64,000 nucleotides of DNA from Chloroflexota bacterium (GTDB taxonomy: Bacteria; Chloroflexota; Dehalococcoidia; Lucifugimonadales; Lucifugimonadaceae). The notes below the pieces were generated by a model. The model had not been told where the DNA came from. It searched no databases and worked only from the letters and a program-made list of their open reading frames with translations. Made by a program: the position numbers and the translations under genes. This document shows positions 17,580 through 25,956 of this stretch, in pieces (the first letter of the stretch is position 1; each line of letters starts with the position of its first letter). The stretch covers positions 1-64,000 of the forward strand of contig VXSB01000040.1 of assembly GCA_009838175.1 (NCBI GenBank), given 5' to 3'.

Positions 17580-18020
17580 CTACACAGACCCAGCCGGTCG
17601 GCCATAGGAGATGCTAGTCGATTCTTGCGTAGCCACTAATTCACCAGACGCGTCTGAATAACTCACTTCCGTAATCTTGAAAAGCATAGGACCGAATCGA
17701 CCGCTTTTCTCGAAGATTTCCTGCATCTTACGCACTGCCGTAATTTCGTCTCCAGCGACAACCGGTCTTATGAATTTGAAGCGGCTGCCACCGTCCAAAA
17801 CATCGTGGAACGGTTCAGGAAACGGTGGATCAAACGGCGCTGTGATGAACGACCGCAAGATAAGCGGATTCGCCTCGATCATCGCCTCGTTACCCTCGAG
17901 GTCGGGATCGTTCTCGACGGGTGGCAATACACCACGGATAGCAGCATTGAACCTAGCGACATCGCGATGTGACACGCGGTAAGTGATTGGCGGAGATTTC
18001 GCGCCGATGAAAGATTGCAT
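17580..18020 (-). CDS. FAS1-like dehydratase domain protein (MaoC N-terminal type)
   Basis: About 146 residues of the N-terminal hot-dog type (FAS1-like dehydratase domain) that pairs with a catalytic MaoC subunit. It opens QSFIGAKSPPITYRVSHRDVARF, the standard family start, and has RFKFIRPVVAGDEITA in the second half. It lacks the D-x-P-x-H catalytic motif, so it is probably the structural or substrate-binding partner of the MaoC protein encoded next. The ATG at 18020 is chosen for homology; an in-frame TTG at 18044 is possible. Confidence 0.85.
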   Translation of the reverse strand: MQSFIGAKSPPITYRVSHRDVARFNAAIRGVLPPVENDPDLEGNEAMIEANPLILRSFITAPFDPPFPEPFHDVLDGGSRFKFIRPVVAGDEITAVRKMQEIFEKSGRFGPMLFKITEVSYSDASGELVATQESTSISYGRPAGSV

Positions 18021-18118
18021 CACGTCTGTGATTACCGAACCCAATTTTCTTCGCTTGATCGCTACCTGAAATTACCCGTTTGCCCCAATTTGCCATCATT
18101 GGCTCTGCCAAAGTGTAA

Positions 18119-18646
18119 CTAACGGGAGCGGCGTCGCGTAGTCCTTCTACGTCCAACGCGGTTGCCAGAACGTGCCGCACGGTTCACTGCTTCTTCCCGC
18201 AACTCGCGGGCGCTCTTGGTGCGCTCCTGTGCACCGGGTTTCCCCCAAGCTCGGTCGCGCACCAGCATCAACACGATGACGGATGTCAGCATTGTCGCAG
18301 CAGGAACGTACAAGATGCCGATCCTCTGCGCGAACAGCAATATGAAGCCCCACAACAAGACTGTTCCAACGATCAAGTTGAGCTTGTGACGCCGTTCCGA
18401 TTGACCATTCGGAGGAACAGACAATATCGCCCCAAGCGTAATCAATACCGGAATGACCGCAAATACGACACCGAGGATCCCGTTCGAATCTGCGATGCCT
18501 CCGCGTCGAACGGTCCGAATGCCGTCGGTGTTCGTTTCGACGATCTCAAACGAAGGCCACAGTGTCAGATATGCAAATGCAGCGATGCCCAACAACAGCG
18601 CGAAGACCGCGAACACGAATGTACGGTCCGGCATTTTGGAAAACAC
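18119..18646 (-). CDS. Four-helix membrane protein with Arg-rich tail, unrecognised
   Basis: 175 residues, no family recognised. Four hydrophobic segments lie near residues 8-30, 56-78, 89-107 and 110-130. The last 45 residues are strongly basic and end in several Arg clusters, suggesting a cytosolic tail that binds nucleic acid or phospholipid head groups. It follows the PcrA helicase by 10 bp on the same strand, so the two are probably co-transcribed. Function unknown. Confidence 0.7.
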   Translation of the reverse strand: MFSKMPDRTFVFAVFALLLGIAAFAYLTLWPSFEIVETNTDGIRTVRRGGIADSNGILGVVFAVIPVLITLGAILSVPPNGQSERRHKLNLIVGTVLLWGFILLFAQRIGILYVPAATMLTSVIVLMLVRDRAWGKPGAQERTKSARELREEAVNRAARSGNRVGRRRTTRRRSR

Positions 18647-18656
18647 GGAATGGAGC

Positions 18657-21005
18657 CTATATCTTTTCGAGCCCGGCCATACTCGCCATCAACATCTTCA
18701 CGCCTTCCTTGGAAAACGCGACAGTCACCCTGACGTCATCCTTAATCGGCCGCGAATTGACGACAACACCCGTCCCAAACATGCTGTGCTTAACCCGTTG
18801 CCCCGCCCTCAACTGCAACTCAACCGGCATCTCATCCAATCCCCGCTCGGTGAACTTCTCGCGTTCCTCCCGTCGTCGAGGCGGCGCGAATCGATCGCGA
18901 TCAACCGCGATCCCGAAGCTCGATGAGAACGCAACCGGTGGCGGTGCCGCACGTCCTGACATGGTGTTTTTCACATATTCCATCGGAATCTCTGCAAGAA
19001 ACCGAGACGGATTCATCTGTTCTCCGTAACCCCACTCTCTGTAGAACTTAGGCCAAGTGATGTGCAGTTTGCGCTTTGCGCGTGTCATCCCCACGTACAT
19101 CAACCGACGCTCCTCCCTCATAGCCGCTTCCTGTAGCTCCTCTGAATCCGCGGAATTAACCATATAGTGTGGCAACACCCCCTCGCATAGCCCCGATATA
19201 AACACCGTGTCGAACTCTAGCCCCTTAGCTTGGTGCAGGGTTATCAATGTCAATGCGCCCGGGATGTTGCTCGGATTTACCCCTTTGGTTCCATCAACGC
19301 CAATTCCGTTATCCATTGCGTCGACATTGGTGAAAAGTGCAGTGTGTTCCAAGAAATCGGAAAGCGCTTGCCGCGGATGTAATCCTTCGACCAAATCAGA
19401 ATATTTCGAAGTCAGTGACGAGAGCTCGGTAAGGTTTTCGCGACGGTCGAAGTATGTTGATACATCTTTTCTTATCCAGTCGTCGTAACCGCTTGCTTTC
19501 AACGCAAAGCGCAACAGATCGTGTGGGTAAACGGTCTCCGCGTTCGCGAACAAGGCCTGTACAAACTCAGCAAATGAACGGACCTTGTTTAGCGCTGCTC
19601 TGCCCAGCCCAAGTTCGTGAGAGGTTGACAGATCACAGGACGACAGCACGGAATCAAGAAGTGTAGTGCTGTTGAAAACGCTGTATTGTTCTACCTTTCG
19701 CAGAGTAGCCGGCCCGATGCCACGAGGCGGCACGTTGATTATGCGTCTCAATGAAGTTTCATCCAGAGGGTTAACGACGATGCGGAGCAGTGCTAGTGCG
19801 TCCTTGATTTCTCGACGTTCGTAGAACCGCACACCCCCGTAGAGACGGTACGGAACACCGCGACGACTACACTCTGTCTCAATCGCTCTCGATTGGGCGT
19901 TAGTCCGGTAGAGGACCGCAACGTCGTTGAGCCTGCCTCGATTCCCGTCTTTTGCTGTTTTGGACCTCGTAGCACGCTCTACGGCATTCAGTATCACGCT
20001 CGCTTCGTGTTCCGGGTCCTGTGTCGCGTCGATCTCAACTAGATCGCCTTCTTCGTTGTTGGTAAACAGCGAACGTTCGATTTTCCTGTCATTGTGGGAG
20101 ATTAAACCAGCTGCGGCTGCGATGATTGTCTTGGTAGAGCGGTAGGACTCTCCCAACTCAAAAACCTCGCATTCAGGCAGTGCCTCGGCAAACATCTCGA
20201 TATTTTCTGGTCGCGCATTGCGCCAGGAATATATCGATTGATCCGGATCTCCAACGACACAAATTCTGCGATGCGCGTCTCCCAAGACACGAACGAGTTC
20301 AAACTGCAGCGCATTCGTATCCTGAAACTCGTCAACCATGATGTGCTGGTAACGGTTCTGCATGGCACTACGAATATGCTCGTCGCGGACCAGAATCTGG
20401 TAGGGCTTTAGTAGTAAGTCATCGAAATCTACTGCGTTAGCACGGCCCAAATAAGCCTCGTATTGTGCGTAGATATCCGCGTTATCTTCGTGTCCCGGAT
20501 CTGTCGAAATGCTTGCGAATGTCTCCGGAGTCTGGTTGTTGTTCTTGGCTCGCGAAATGTCTGCCAAAACTTCTCCGATACTCGCGTCGACTTTCATGTC
20601 CCCTATTAGCTGTTTGAGTGTGCGCTCTTGATCATCACGGTCGTAAATCGTGAAGTCGCGACCTAAACCCGCGGCATCGTGATGGGTGCGCAAAAAACGC
20701 GCGCCGAATGAGTGAAACGTGCTCACGTTCGTCTCAGACGCGTCCGGCACGAAGCGATTCGCCAACGCGTCGCAACGCTGACGCAGTTCGGCCGCCGCCT
20801 TGTTCGTGAACGTCACCCCCAGAGCCCGCCACGGACGAACACCAGTTGCCAGAATGTACGCCATTCGGTGCGCCATGACACGCGTCTTCCCGCTACCTGG
20901 CCCGGCCACGATGATTAACGGCCCGTCGATATACGAAGCCGCGGCCCGTTGGGCATCCGACAGACCTTCCAACACAGCATCAGGGTTTGTAAGCAGAGTA
21001 GTCAT
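18657..21005 (-). CDS. pcrA: ATP-dependent DNA helicase PcrA/UvrD
   Basis: About 782 residues, superfamily 1A 3'-5' helicase used in nucleotide excision and mismatch repair and in clearing stalled polymerases. Motifs in order: Q-motif region LSDAQRAAA, Walker A AGPGSGKTR, motif Ia VTFTNKAA, motif II VDEFQDTN, motif III GDPDQSIYSWR, motif V LITLHQAKGLEFDTVF and motif VI EERRLMYVGMTRAKRKL. The C-terminus ends with a Tudor-like segment (RVKHSMFGTGVV) as in Gram-positive PcrA. The start at ATG 21005 (MTTLLTNPD) is preferred to the in-frame codon at 21020. Confidence 0.95.
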   Translation of the reverse strand: MTTLLTNPDAVLEGLSDAQRAAASYIDGPLIIVAGPGSGKTRVMAHRMAYILATGVRPWRALGVTFTNKAAAELRQRCDALANRFVPDASETNVSTFHSFGARFLRTHHDAAGLGRDFTIYDRDDQERTLKQLIGDMKVDASIGEVLADISRAKNNNQTPETFASISTDPGHEDNADIYAQYEAYLGRANAVDFDDLLLKPYQILVRDEHIRSAMQNRYQHIMVDEFQDTNALQFELVRVLGDAHRRICVVGDPDQSIYSWRNARPENIEMFAEALPECEVFELGESYRSTKTIIAAAAGLISHNDRKIERSLFTNNEEGDLVEIDATQDPEHEASVILNAVERATRSKTAKDGNRGRLNDVAVLYRTNAQSRAIETECSRRGVPYRLYGGVRFYERREIKDALALLRIVVNPLDETSLRRIINVPPRGIGPATLRKVEQYSVFNSTTLLDSVLSSCDLSTSHELGLGRAALNKVRSFAEFVQALFANAETVYPHDLLRFALKASGYDDWIRKDVSTYFDRRENLTELSSLTSKYSDLVEGLHPRQALSDFLEHTALFTNVDAMDNGIGVDGTKGVNPSNIPGALTLITLHQAKGLEFDTVFISGLCEGVLPHYMVNSADSEELQEAAMREERRLMYVGMTRAKRKLHITWPKFYREWGYGEQMNPSRFLAEIPMEYVKNTMSGRAAPPPVAFSSSFGIAVDRDRFAPPRRREEREKFTERGLDEMPVELQLRAGQRVKHSMFGTGVVVNSRPIKDDVRVTVAFSKEGVKMLMASMAGLEKI

Positions 21006-21072
21006 TCGACGATCACACAAGTTCAGATTTTAACGCGTGTGTCATAACTAGTTTCGCACATTCCCGCCCATC

Positions 21073-21155
21073 CGTCATTCCCGCGCACCCTTACGTCATT
21101 CCGGCGAAAGCCGGAATCCAGAAGGCCCACCCGTCATTCTCGCGCAGGCGAGAAT
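21073..21155. repeat. Cluster of short ATTCCCGC-type palindromic repeats
   Basis: Two complete 20-bp palindromes of the form CATTCC-N-GGAAT lie at 21098-21117 (arms ATTCCGGC and GCCGGAAT) and 21136-21155 (arms ATTCTCGC and GCGAGAAT). A half copy (CGTCATTCCCGCGC) begins at 21073 and a weaker one at about 21057. All copies are preceded by CGTC or CATC. Related copies lie near 24258-24302. They fill the gap between pcrA and the methyltransferase gene and could act as hairpins at the 3' end of the methyltransferase gene. Confidence 0.75.
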
Positions 21156-21167
21156 CCACAAGCGCTA

Positions 21168-21986
21168 TCATGCCCTACGAGCCAAACCCTCGAAGTGAGT
21201 GAAACACGATACCGATCCCGGCGCGTGCTTCCATTCTTGCCATCCTCGAGATATCGCCTCCAACTCCGTACGCGTCGCAATACCGTACTCGATCGCCTTG
21301 ACCGCGATATCCGATTCCAAAATACGTTGCGACCACTGATCACCCCACCATGTCTTTCCACTCTCCTCGTAGAACGTCCAAGTGCTCGTAGTGATCTGGA
21401 TGTCCGTCAGTTCGCCAGTCGCTTCCATCCATTCGAGCACATGACGACCCGCGTGCGGATTTCCACCATTGCGAATCGCGACTGCGTCGTAAACACGCCT
21501 GAAGTCGTCAAGCGCCTTCGATTCTGGAAACGCAGCAAAGGTTCCCCAATCGACTTCTCTGATACCGACCAATCCGCCCCGTTTAGCGAGCCGTGTCGCC
21601 GCTTTCAGCGCGCCAACCGGATACGCGAGATGCTGCAGTATCTGGTGCGCGTAGACCACATCGAACTGACCCTGCTCAAGTTCGGTCTCGTATATGTCGT
21701 CGACGCGAAACTCCAAATTCGTAGCATCTGTCTCTTTCAATCGCAGATCCCATTCGGTCTGCAACCCATCAGAAATGTCGATACCGAGAACAGAACCGCT
21801 ACTACCCACAGCATCGGCCAACCCAACGGTTATCGTCCCAGGTCCACAACCGAAATCGAGCAACCTCATCCCCGGCTCGATATGCGGCAGCAAAAACGCA
21901 GCCGCGTCTTCCGCTGTCCTAGCAGAGTGCGCCGACAAAACGGAGCGGTGATGCCCATGCAGATACGTTTCGCGCGGCGAGGACAT
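21168..21986 (-). CDS. Class I SAM-dependent methyltransferase
   Basis: 272 residues. The SAM-binding motif I is LLDFGCGPGTITVGLA, followed by motif II acidic IDIS and a conserved FDVVYAHQILQHLAYP post-motif. It resembles UbiE/Methyltransf_11-type small-molecule methyltransferases. The start MSSPRETYLHGHH is typical of these proteins. No neighbour reveals the substrate. Downstream are palindromic repeats and then the pcrA gene in the same direction. Confidence 0.87.
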   Translation of the reverse strand: MSSPRETYLHGHHRSVLSAHSARTAEDAAAFLLPHIEPGMRLLDFGCGPGTITVGLADAVGSSGSVLGIDISDGLQTEWDLRLKETDATNLEFRVDDIYETELEQGQFDVVYAHQILQHLAYPVGALKAATRLAKRGGLVGIREVDWGTFAAFPESKALDDFRRVYDAVAIRNGGNPHAGRHVLEWMEATGELTDIQITTSTWTFYEESGKTWWGDQWSQRILESDIAVKAIEYGIATRTELEAISRGWQEWKHAPGSVSCFTHFEGLARRA

Positions 21987-22010
21987 GCTGAACCTCTGGT
22001 CGCGCGCGTT

Positions 22011-22913
22011 TCAGCGAGTCGCTGGTAAAGCGACGAGATCCAAGATCGGATCAATCATCGATCGTTCGGACAGCAACTGGCTCACTCGCAACAGCTTTTC
22101 AGGGTGCGAAAAACCCTCTGAAGCCAACCCATCGAGAGCATCCATTGTCGCGTTCGTGTCGCCATCTACCACGATCAATGGAATGCGCTTTGTGCGAGCT
22201 TCGTAGAACACGTAGTCAATCGGTTTTTCACCACCTGTAAGCACCATTGCGCGGGTGGTTTCGCTTTGAAGTGCGGAAATCTGCACATCTGGACGTCCAG
22301 CCCGAACCACCACACAGGTGTTGTCCTGTGACCGGAAGTAGAACGGCCCCCAATCCAGCACCAGACCACCGATCAGCACGTTGTCTACCAATTCCGAAGT
22401 CGTATTCACCTCGAAAGCTAATTCACCTTCGAGATGATCCATAAGCGAGTCGACAGTATTCGCGGCCAAACGCCGGTCCTCAGGCAACCATCCCAAACAA
22501 GGCAGCCCGTCATCATTCAGAGTCGCTACCGCTCTGTCGGCGTAAACATCTCGGTAGCGTGGCACCTTGTTGAGAACCACAGCCGAAAGTCGTTCCCCGT
22601 ACTCCGTCGCGGCTGATTTCACATCCTCATCAAGGCCAGCCAAGAGGATCACATTCGCATCCAGTTTTTCCGCGAGGTCGGTGTCATACGATGGATCACC
22701 GGACGATCCTTCGATGACAGAAACGGATGAGGCTGAAGGATCGATGGCTCCCGCTGCTACCATCTGGACCCCGTCGTCGGTGGCGAAAAGATCGCTCGTA
22801 TCCGCCGCGGAAGTGACCGGAACACCATCGTGCCTCAACCGTGAAATGATGGCGGCGGCGAGTGCTGATTTGCCTTTGGATGCACTGATTGACGAGATGA
22901 TGATCGACGGCAT
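22011..22913 (-). CDS. BioD-like P-loop protein with DRTGG domain
   Basis: 300 residues. The N-terminus resembles the dethiobiotin-synthetase/cobyrinate-synthase-like P-loop fold (ISSISASKGKSALAAAI). The GKS is kept, but the first glycine of Walker A is missing. The C-terminal part (about 190-290: DNVLIGGLV, CVVVRAGRPDVQISAL, AMVLTGG, IPLIVVDGDTNATMDALDG) matches the DRTGG domain of the regulatory N-terminal region of phosphotransacetylases. No acetyltransferase domain follows, so it is a stand-alone regulatory-type protein. Nucleotide sensing is plausible; function unproven. Confidence 0.72.
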   Translation of the reverse strand: MPSIIISSISASKGKSALAAAIISRLRHDGVPVTSAADTSDLFATDDGVQMVAAGAIDPSASSVSVIEGSSGDPSYDTDLAEKLDANVILLAGLDEDVKSAATEYGERLSAVVLNKVPRYRDVYADRAVATLNDDGLPCLGWLPEDRRLAANTVDSLMDHLEGELAFEVNTTSELVDNVLIGGLVLDWGPFYFRSQDNTCVVVRAGRPDVQISALQSETTRAMVLTGGEKPIDYVFYEARTKRIPLIVVDGDTNATMDALDGLASEGFSHPEKLLRVSQLLSERSMIDPILDLVALPATR

Positions 22914-23016
22914 TTATGGCACTCGGACGAGGTTGTATGAGCCACGAATCAAGCGGCTCGTCTGCGATATGGATTATACCAGCGGCCTCGAAGATAAAAT
23001 AGGGTTTACCCACTTT

Positions 23017-23092
23017 GCCGAGGTAGCTCAGCTGGTAGAGCAATGGACTGAAAATCCATGTGTCGGCGGTTCGAGTCCGCCCCTCGGCACCA
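23017..23092 (+). tRNA. tRNA-Phe (GAA)
   Basis: Complete cloverleaf: acceptor GCCGAGG/CCTCGGC, D-loop AGCTCAGCTGGTAGAGC, anticodon loop CTGAAAA (anticodon GAA) and T-loop GGTTCGAGTCC. The CCA tail is encoded (23090-23092). Confidence 0.97.
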
Positions 23093-23161
23093 CTCTATTC
23101 GACCATTCTTAAGTTGGGCGTGCAACATCCAAGTTCTTGAAATCTTAGAGCTTATTTGCTC

Positions 23162-23247
<86 letters not shown>

Positions 23248-23355
23248 ACTCGACTCCCTAATTCTAATCCGCCCAAAGTAGCCCGACAAAAGCAACCCTA
23301 TAGTTGTGACATCCTCGCCGAATTTCCATGCGTCCCTCGCGGATAATTCAATCTC

Positions 23356-24189
23356 ATGCCGACATCAGACAACCAGAACGCAGCAGATCACTCCACCAAC
23401 CAGTCGTTCCTCGAAATCCACCGCCCGATCGTCTTCCTCGACATCCAGACGACCGGGCCCGACAGTCGAACGGCACGAATAGTGCGCATATCAACCCTTC
23501 GAATCGAGCCTGACGGCCAAGAGCGATTCCGCTCCCAACTGATCAATCCCATGGCACCGATTTCCCCCGGTGCCACCGATTTCCATGGCATCACAGACGA
23601 GGATGTTTCCGATTGCAAACCGTTCGCGGCATACGCAAAAGCCCTCTACGAATATCTCGATGAATGCGATCTAGCAGGCTTTGGTATACGAAGGTTTCAC
23701 CTGAAAGTCCTAAGGCAGGAATTCGAGTTTGCCGGCATCGATTTCCATCTTTCCAATCGCACGATAGTCGACGCGATGGAGGTCTTCCACAGACTTGAAC
23801 CCAGAGATTTCGACTCGGCGTACCGACGATTCGTCGGCGGTGAGTTCAACCGGTTGAGCTCTGACGACGCCACAGTGAATGCCGTCCGAGCAATCATAGC
23901 CGGGCAGATAAATCAGCATCCCGAGTTGCCGTCAGAACCTGCACGGTTGGAGGAGTGGGCAACAGGTACTTCGGCAGAGCAGCACATCGACGACCAAGGC
24001 AGGTTCACACTGTCAGACGATGGCGACCCCATCATCAATTTCGGTCGCTATCGCGGTTTCACCCTCTACGACATGAGCGAAAATCACGCGGATTATCTGC
24101 GTTGGATCGTTAGCGACGAGTCGTTCACCCCACAACAGCGGCAAATCGCCGCCGACGCAGCAGAAGGAATAATGCCCGATTTCGAATGA
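23356..24189 (+). CDS. DEDDh exonuclease-fold protein with dismantled active site
   Basis: 277 residues. The fold and sequence blocks (VFLDIQTTG, GATDFHGITDEDV, DLAGFGIRRFHLKVL, SNRTIVDAMEVFHRLEPRDFDSAYRRFVG) are those of DnaQ-like 3'-5' exonucleases. However, the catalytic residues are largely replaced. ExoI D-x-E reads D29-I-Q31, the ExoII Asp is H115, and the ExoIII block (normally AHSAxxD) reads RLSSDDAT at 166-173. The C-terminal 220-260 (FGRYRGFTLYDM, YLRWIVSDESFTPQ) is the small 'FGKxKG' domain found in exodeoxyribonuclease X-like proteins. The frame is open end to end, so it is a conserved pseudoenzyme candidate rather than a broken gene. It sits between tRNA-Leu and tRNA-Gly. Confidence 0.8.
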   Translation: MPTSDNQNAADHSTNQSFLEIHRPIVFLDIQTTGPDSRTARIVRISTLRIEPDGQERFRSQLINPMAPISPGATDFHGITDEDVSDCKPFAAYAKALYEYLDECDLAGFGIRRFHLKVLRQEFEFAGIDFHLSNRTIVDAMEVFHRLEPRDFDSAYRRFVGGEFNRLSSDDATVNAVRAIIAGQINQHPELPSEPARLEEWATGTSAEQHIDDQGRFTLSDDGDPIINFGRYRGFTLYDMSENHADYLRWIVSDESFTPQQRQIAADAAEGIMPDFE

Positions 24190-24223
24190 CCTCAAAAAGG
24201 GGTCCCTCGCTCGCGGTGGAAAT

Positions 24224-24237
24224 GTCCCTCCAGGGAC
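24224..24237 (+). terminator. Short hairpin after the exonuclease-like gene
   Basis: GTCCCT-CC-AGGGAC, a 6-bp stem with a 2-nt loop, 35 nt beyond the stop codon. No T-run. Weak as a terminator. Confidence 0.3.
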
Positions 24238-24257
24238 AAAGGGGGCCTCGCATCCAC

Positions 24258-24302
24258 ACATCATTCCCATGCAGGCACACGTCATTCCCGCGCAGGCGGG
24301 AA
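24258..24302. repeat. Second locus of ATTCCCGC-type palindromic repeats
   Basis: A complete palindrome ATTCCCGCGCAGGCGGGAA at 24284-24302 follows a decayed copy (CATTCCCATGCAGGCAC) at 24262-24278. It is the same repeat family as at 21073-21155, here between the exonuclease-like gene and tRNA-Gly. Confidence 0.7.
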
Positions 24303-24337
24303 CCTAGAGAGGGGAAGGGACGATGGGAAAAAGAGGA

Positions 24338-24412
24338 TGGAGCGGAAGACGGGGTTCGAACCCGCGGCCTTCTCCTTGGCAAGGAGATGCTCTACCACTG
24401 AGCTACTTCCGC
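24338..24412 (-). tRNA. tRNA-Gly (GCC)
   Basis: 75 nt on the minus strand: acceptor GCGGAAG with CTTCCGC, D-loop AGCTCAGTGGTAGAGC, anticodon loop TTGCCAA (anticodon GCC), T-loop GGTTCGAACCC, and encoded CCA (24338-24340 on the complement). Confidence 0.97.
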
Positions 24413-24492
24413 TCGTTAGTTAATGATTATGCATCATGAAGCCGAATCGTGCGTGTCGTCAAGACTCGACGAAATGGTAGCGGCCAAGGCCC

Positions 24493-25503
24493 TCAGTCCG
24501 ACATCTTGACCAGTAGCTTGCCGAAGTTGGCGCCATTCATCAGTCCGATGAACGCGCGCGGTGCCTCCTCGAAACCATCCACGATATCTTCGCGGTATTT
24601 CAACGATCCGTCTCGCACCCAAGCGGCAAGCCTCGCACGCGCCACCTCGTGGTCTTGCTCAAAGTTGAACACCAAGAAGCCCTCAATACGCGCCTGTTTC
24701 GTGATCAGGGTCCAAAGGTTGCGCGGGGCCATCTCGGGCTCTTCAAGGTTGTATTGCGATATCTGCCCACAAATGATCACTCGGCCGCGCAGTGCCAAGT
24801 TTTCAATCGCCGCATCCGTTACAGTCCCGCCCACATTGTCGAAATAGATGTCGATGCCGTCTGGCGCGAGTTCGGCGATCCGCGCAAACACATCTTCCGT
24901 CTTGTAGTTGACGCAGGCATCGAAGCCGAGCTCGTCCGTGCAGTACTCCGCCTTCTGATCAGAACCAACGGTGCCGATAACGCGGCATCCGTTCATCTTG
25001 GCGATCTGACCGACAACTGCACCGACCGCACCTGATGCGGCAGAAACGAGCACCGTCTCGCCCGGCTTTGGTCGTCCGACCGCCAGCAATCCGTGATACG
25101 CGGTGAGCCCCGGCATTCCGATAACACCGAGCGCGGTGGATATCGGCGCAATTGACGGATCGATCTTCCTCGCCATGTGCCCTGGAACTACCGCGTACTC
25201 CTGCCACCCGATCTGACAAGCAACGATATCGCCGACCGCGACATCGTCCGATTGCGATGCGATAACCCGACCGACTCCTTCACCTACGATCACATCGCCG
25301 ATGCCGACTGGAACCGCGTATGAGCGTCGATCGCGCAGTCGCCCGCGCATGTACGGATCGAGCGATAGATACAGAGTTCGAACTAGTATCTCGCCATGTC
25401 GCGGGTCATCGACCTCCGCCTCAACAATCGCAAAATCACGGGTTTCAGGGTATCCGACGGGTCGATTAGCTAGAGTCCAACGGCGATTTACTAGTTCAGG
25501 CAT
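24493..25503 (-). CDS. NADP-dependent medium-chain reductase (CurA/prostaglandin-reductase type)
   Basis: 336 residues, zinc-free medium-chain dehydrogenase/reductase of the leukotriene-B4 dehydrogenase/CurA group. It opens NRRWTLANRPVGYPE. Substrate-loop LYLSLDPYMRGRLRDRRSY, GMPGLTAYHGLL, nucleotide motif SAASGAVGAVVGQIAK and FDNVGGTVTDAA are all typical. It would reduce the double bond of alpha,beta-unsaturated carbonyl compounds with NADPH. Stand-alone gene between tRNA-Gly and a small membrane protein. Confidence 0.9.
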   Translation of the reverse strand: MPELVNRRWTLANRPVGYPETRDFAIVEAEVDDPRHGEILVRTLYLSLDPYMRGRLRDRRSYAVPVGIGDVIVGEGVGRVIASQSDDVAVGDIVACQIGWQEYAVVPGHMARKIDPSIAPISTALGVIGMPGLTAYHGLLAVGRPKPGETVLVSAASGAVGAVVGQIAKMNGCRVIGTVGSDQKAEYCTDELGFDACVNYKTEDVFARIAELAPDGIDIYFDNVGGTVTDAAIENLALRGRVIICGQISQYNLEEPEMAPRNLWTLITKQARIEGFLVFNFEQDHEVARARLAAWVRDGSLKYREDIVDGFEEAPRAFIGLMNGANFGKLLVKMSD

Positions 25504-25553
25504 GTCGTGAGTCCAAGCTCCTGCGCGTGGAGTGTTCGAGTGTTAAGTACAGA

Positions 25554-25817
25554 CTATTCTTCGGATTCGAGGGCTTCGTCAGCGGTCTGTTCGCCTCGAG
25601 CCCGGGCGCTGCGTGATGCCCAGAAGTAGAACGGCGCGGCTAAAGCGAAAAATACGACCAACGCAGCCACACCCGGTGCCCATCCCTCTACGCCAGAGCC
25701 GTCCAGTTGGTTGTCAAGCCACGTCTTGATACCGGCACCCGCAAGCGCCGCAATCGTAACGCCAATGATGATGAAGACCCACTCGACGAGTTCATTGGGA
25801 AGGTGTAATTTGTTCAT
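25554..25817 (-). CDS. Small two-helix membrane protein, unrecognised
   Basis: About 87 residues. Two hydrophobic segments (VEWVFIIIGVTIAALAGAG and VAALVVFFALAAPFYFWAS) flank an acidic connecting loop, and the C-terminus is charged and acidic. The start ATG at 25817 is preferred because AGGAGA lies 12 nt upstream; the longer reading from 25850 lacks a ribosome site. No family recognised. Confidence 0.6.
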   Translation of the reverse strand: MNKLHLPNELVEWVFIIIGVTIAALAGAGIKTWLDNQLDGSGVEGWAPGVAALVVFFALAAPFYFWASRSARARGEQTADEALESEE

Positions 25818-25956
25818 GCGCGTTTGCGTCTCCTGTCGAATGAATCCCATAATAATGCACTCTTATAACTGTCCCTCAAACCACGCCCTGTGGAACACAT
25901 CTCTTGAAGGTTGTATACTGCGCACAGCGTCCAGATAACCGCCCGCGATTCTGAGT

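Noticed and set aside
22567..23112. 181-residue plus-strand frame across the tRNA-Phe gene
   Set aside because: It reads through a tRNA and antisense to the BioD/DRTGG gene; no support as coding.
23356..24189. Calling the exonuclease-like gene a pseudogene
   Set aside because: No stop or frameshift and all structural blocks are kept; only catalytic residues changed.
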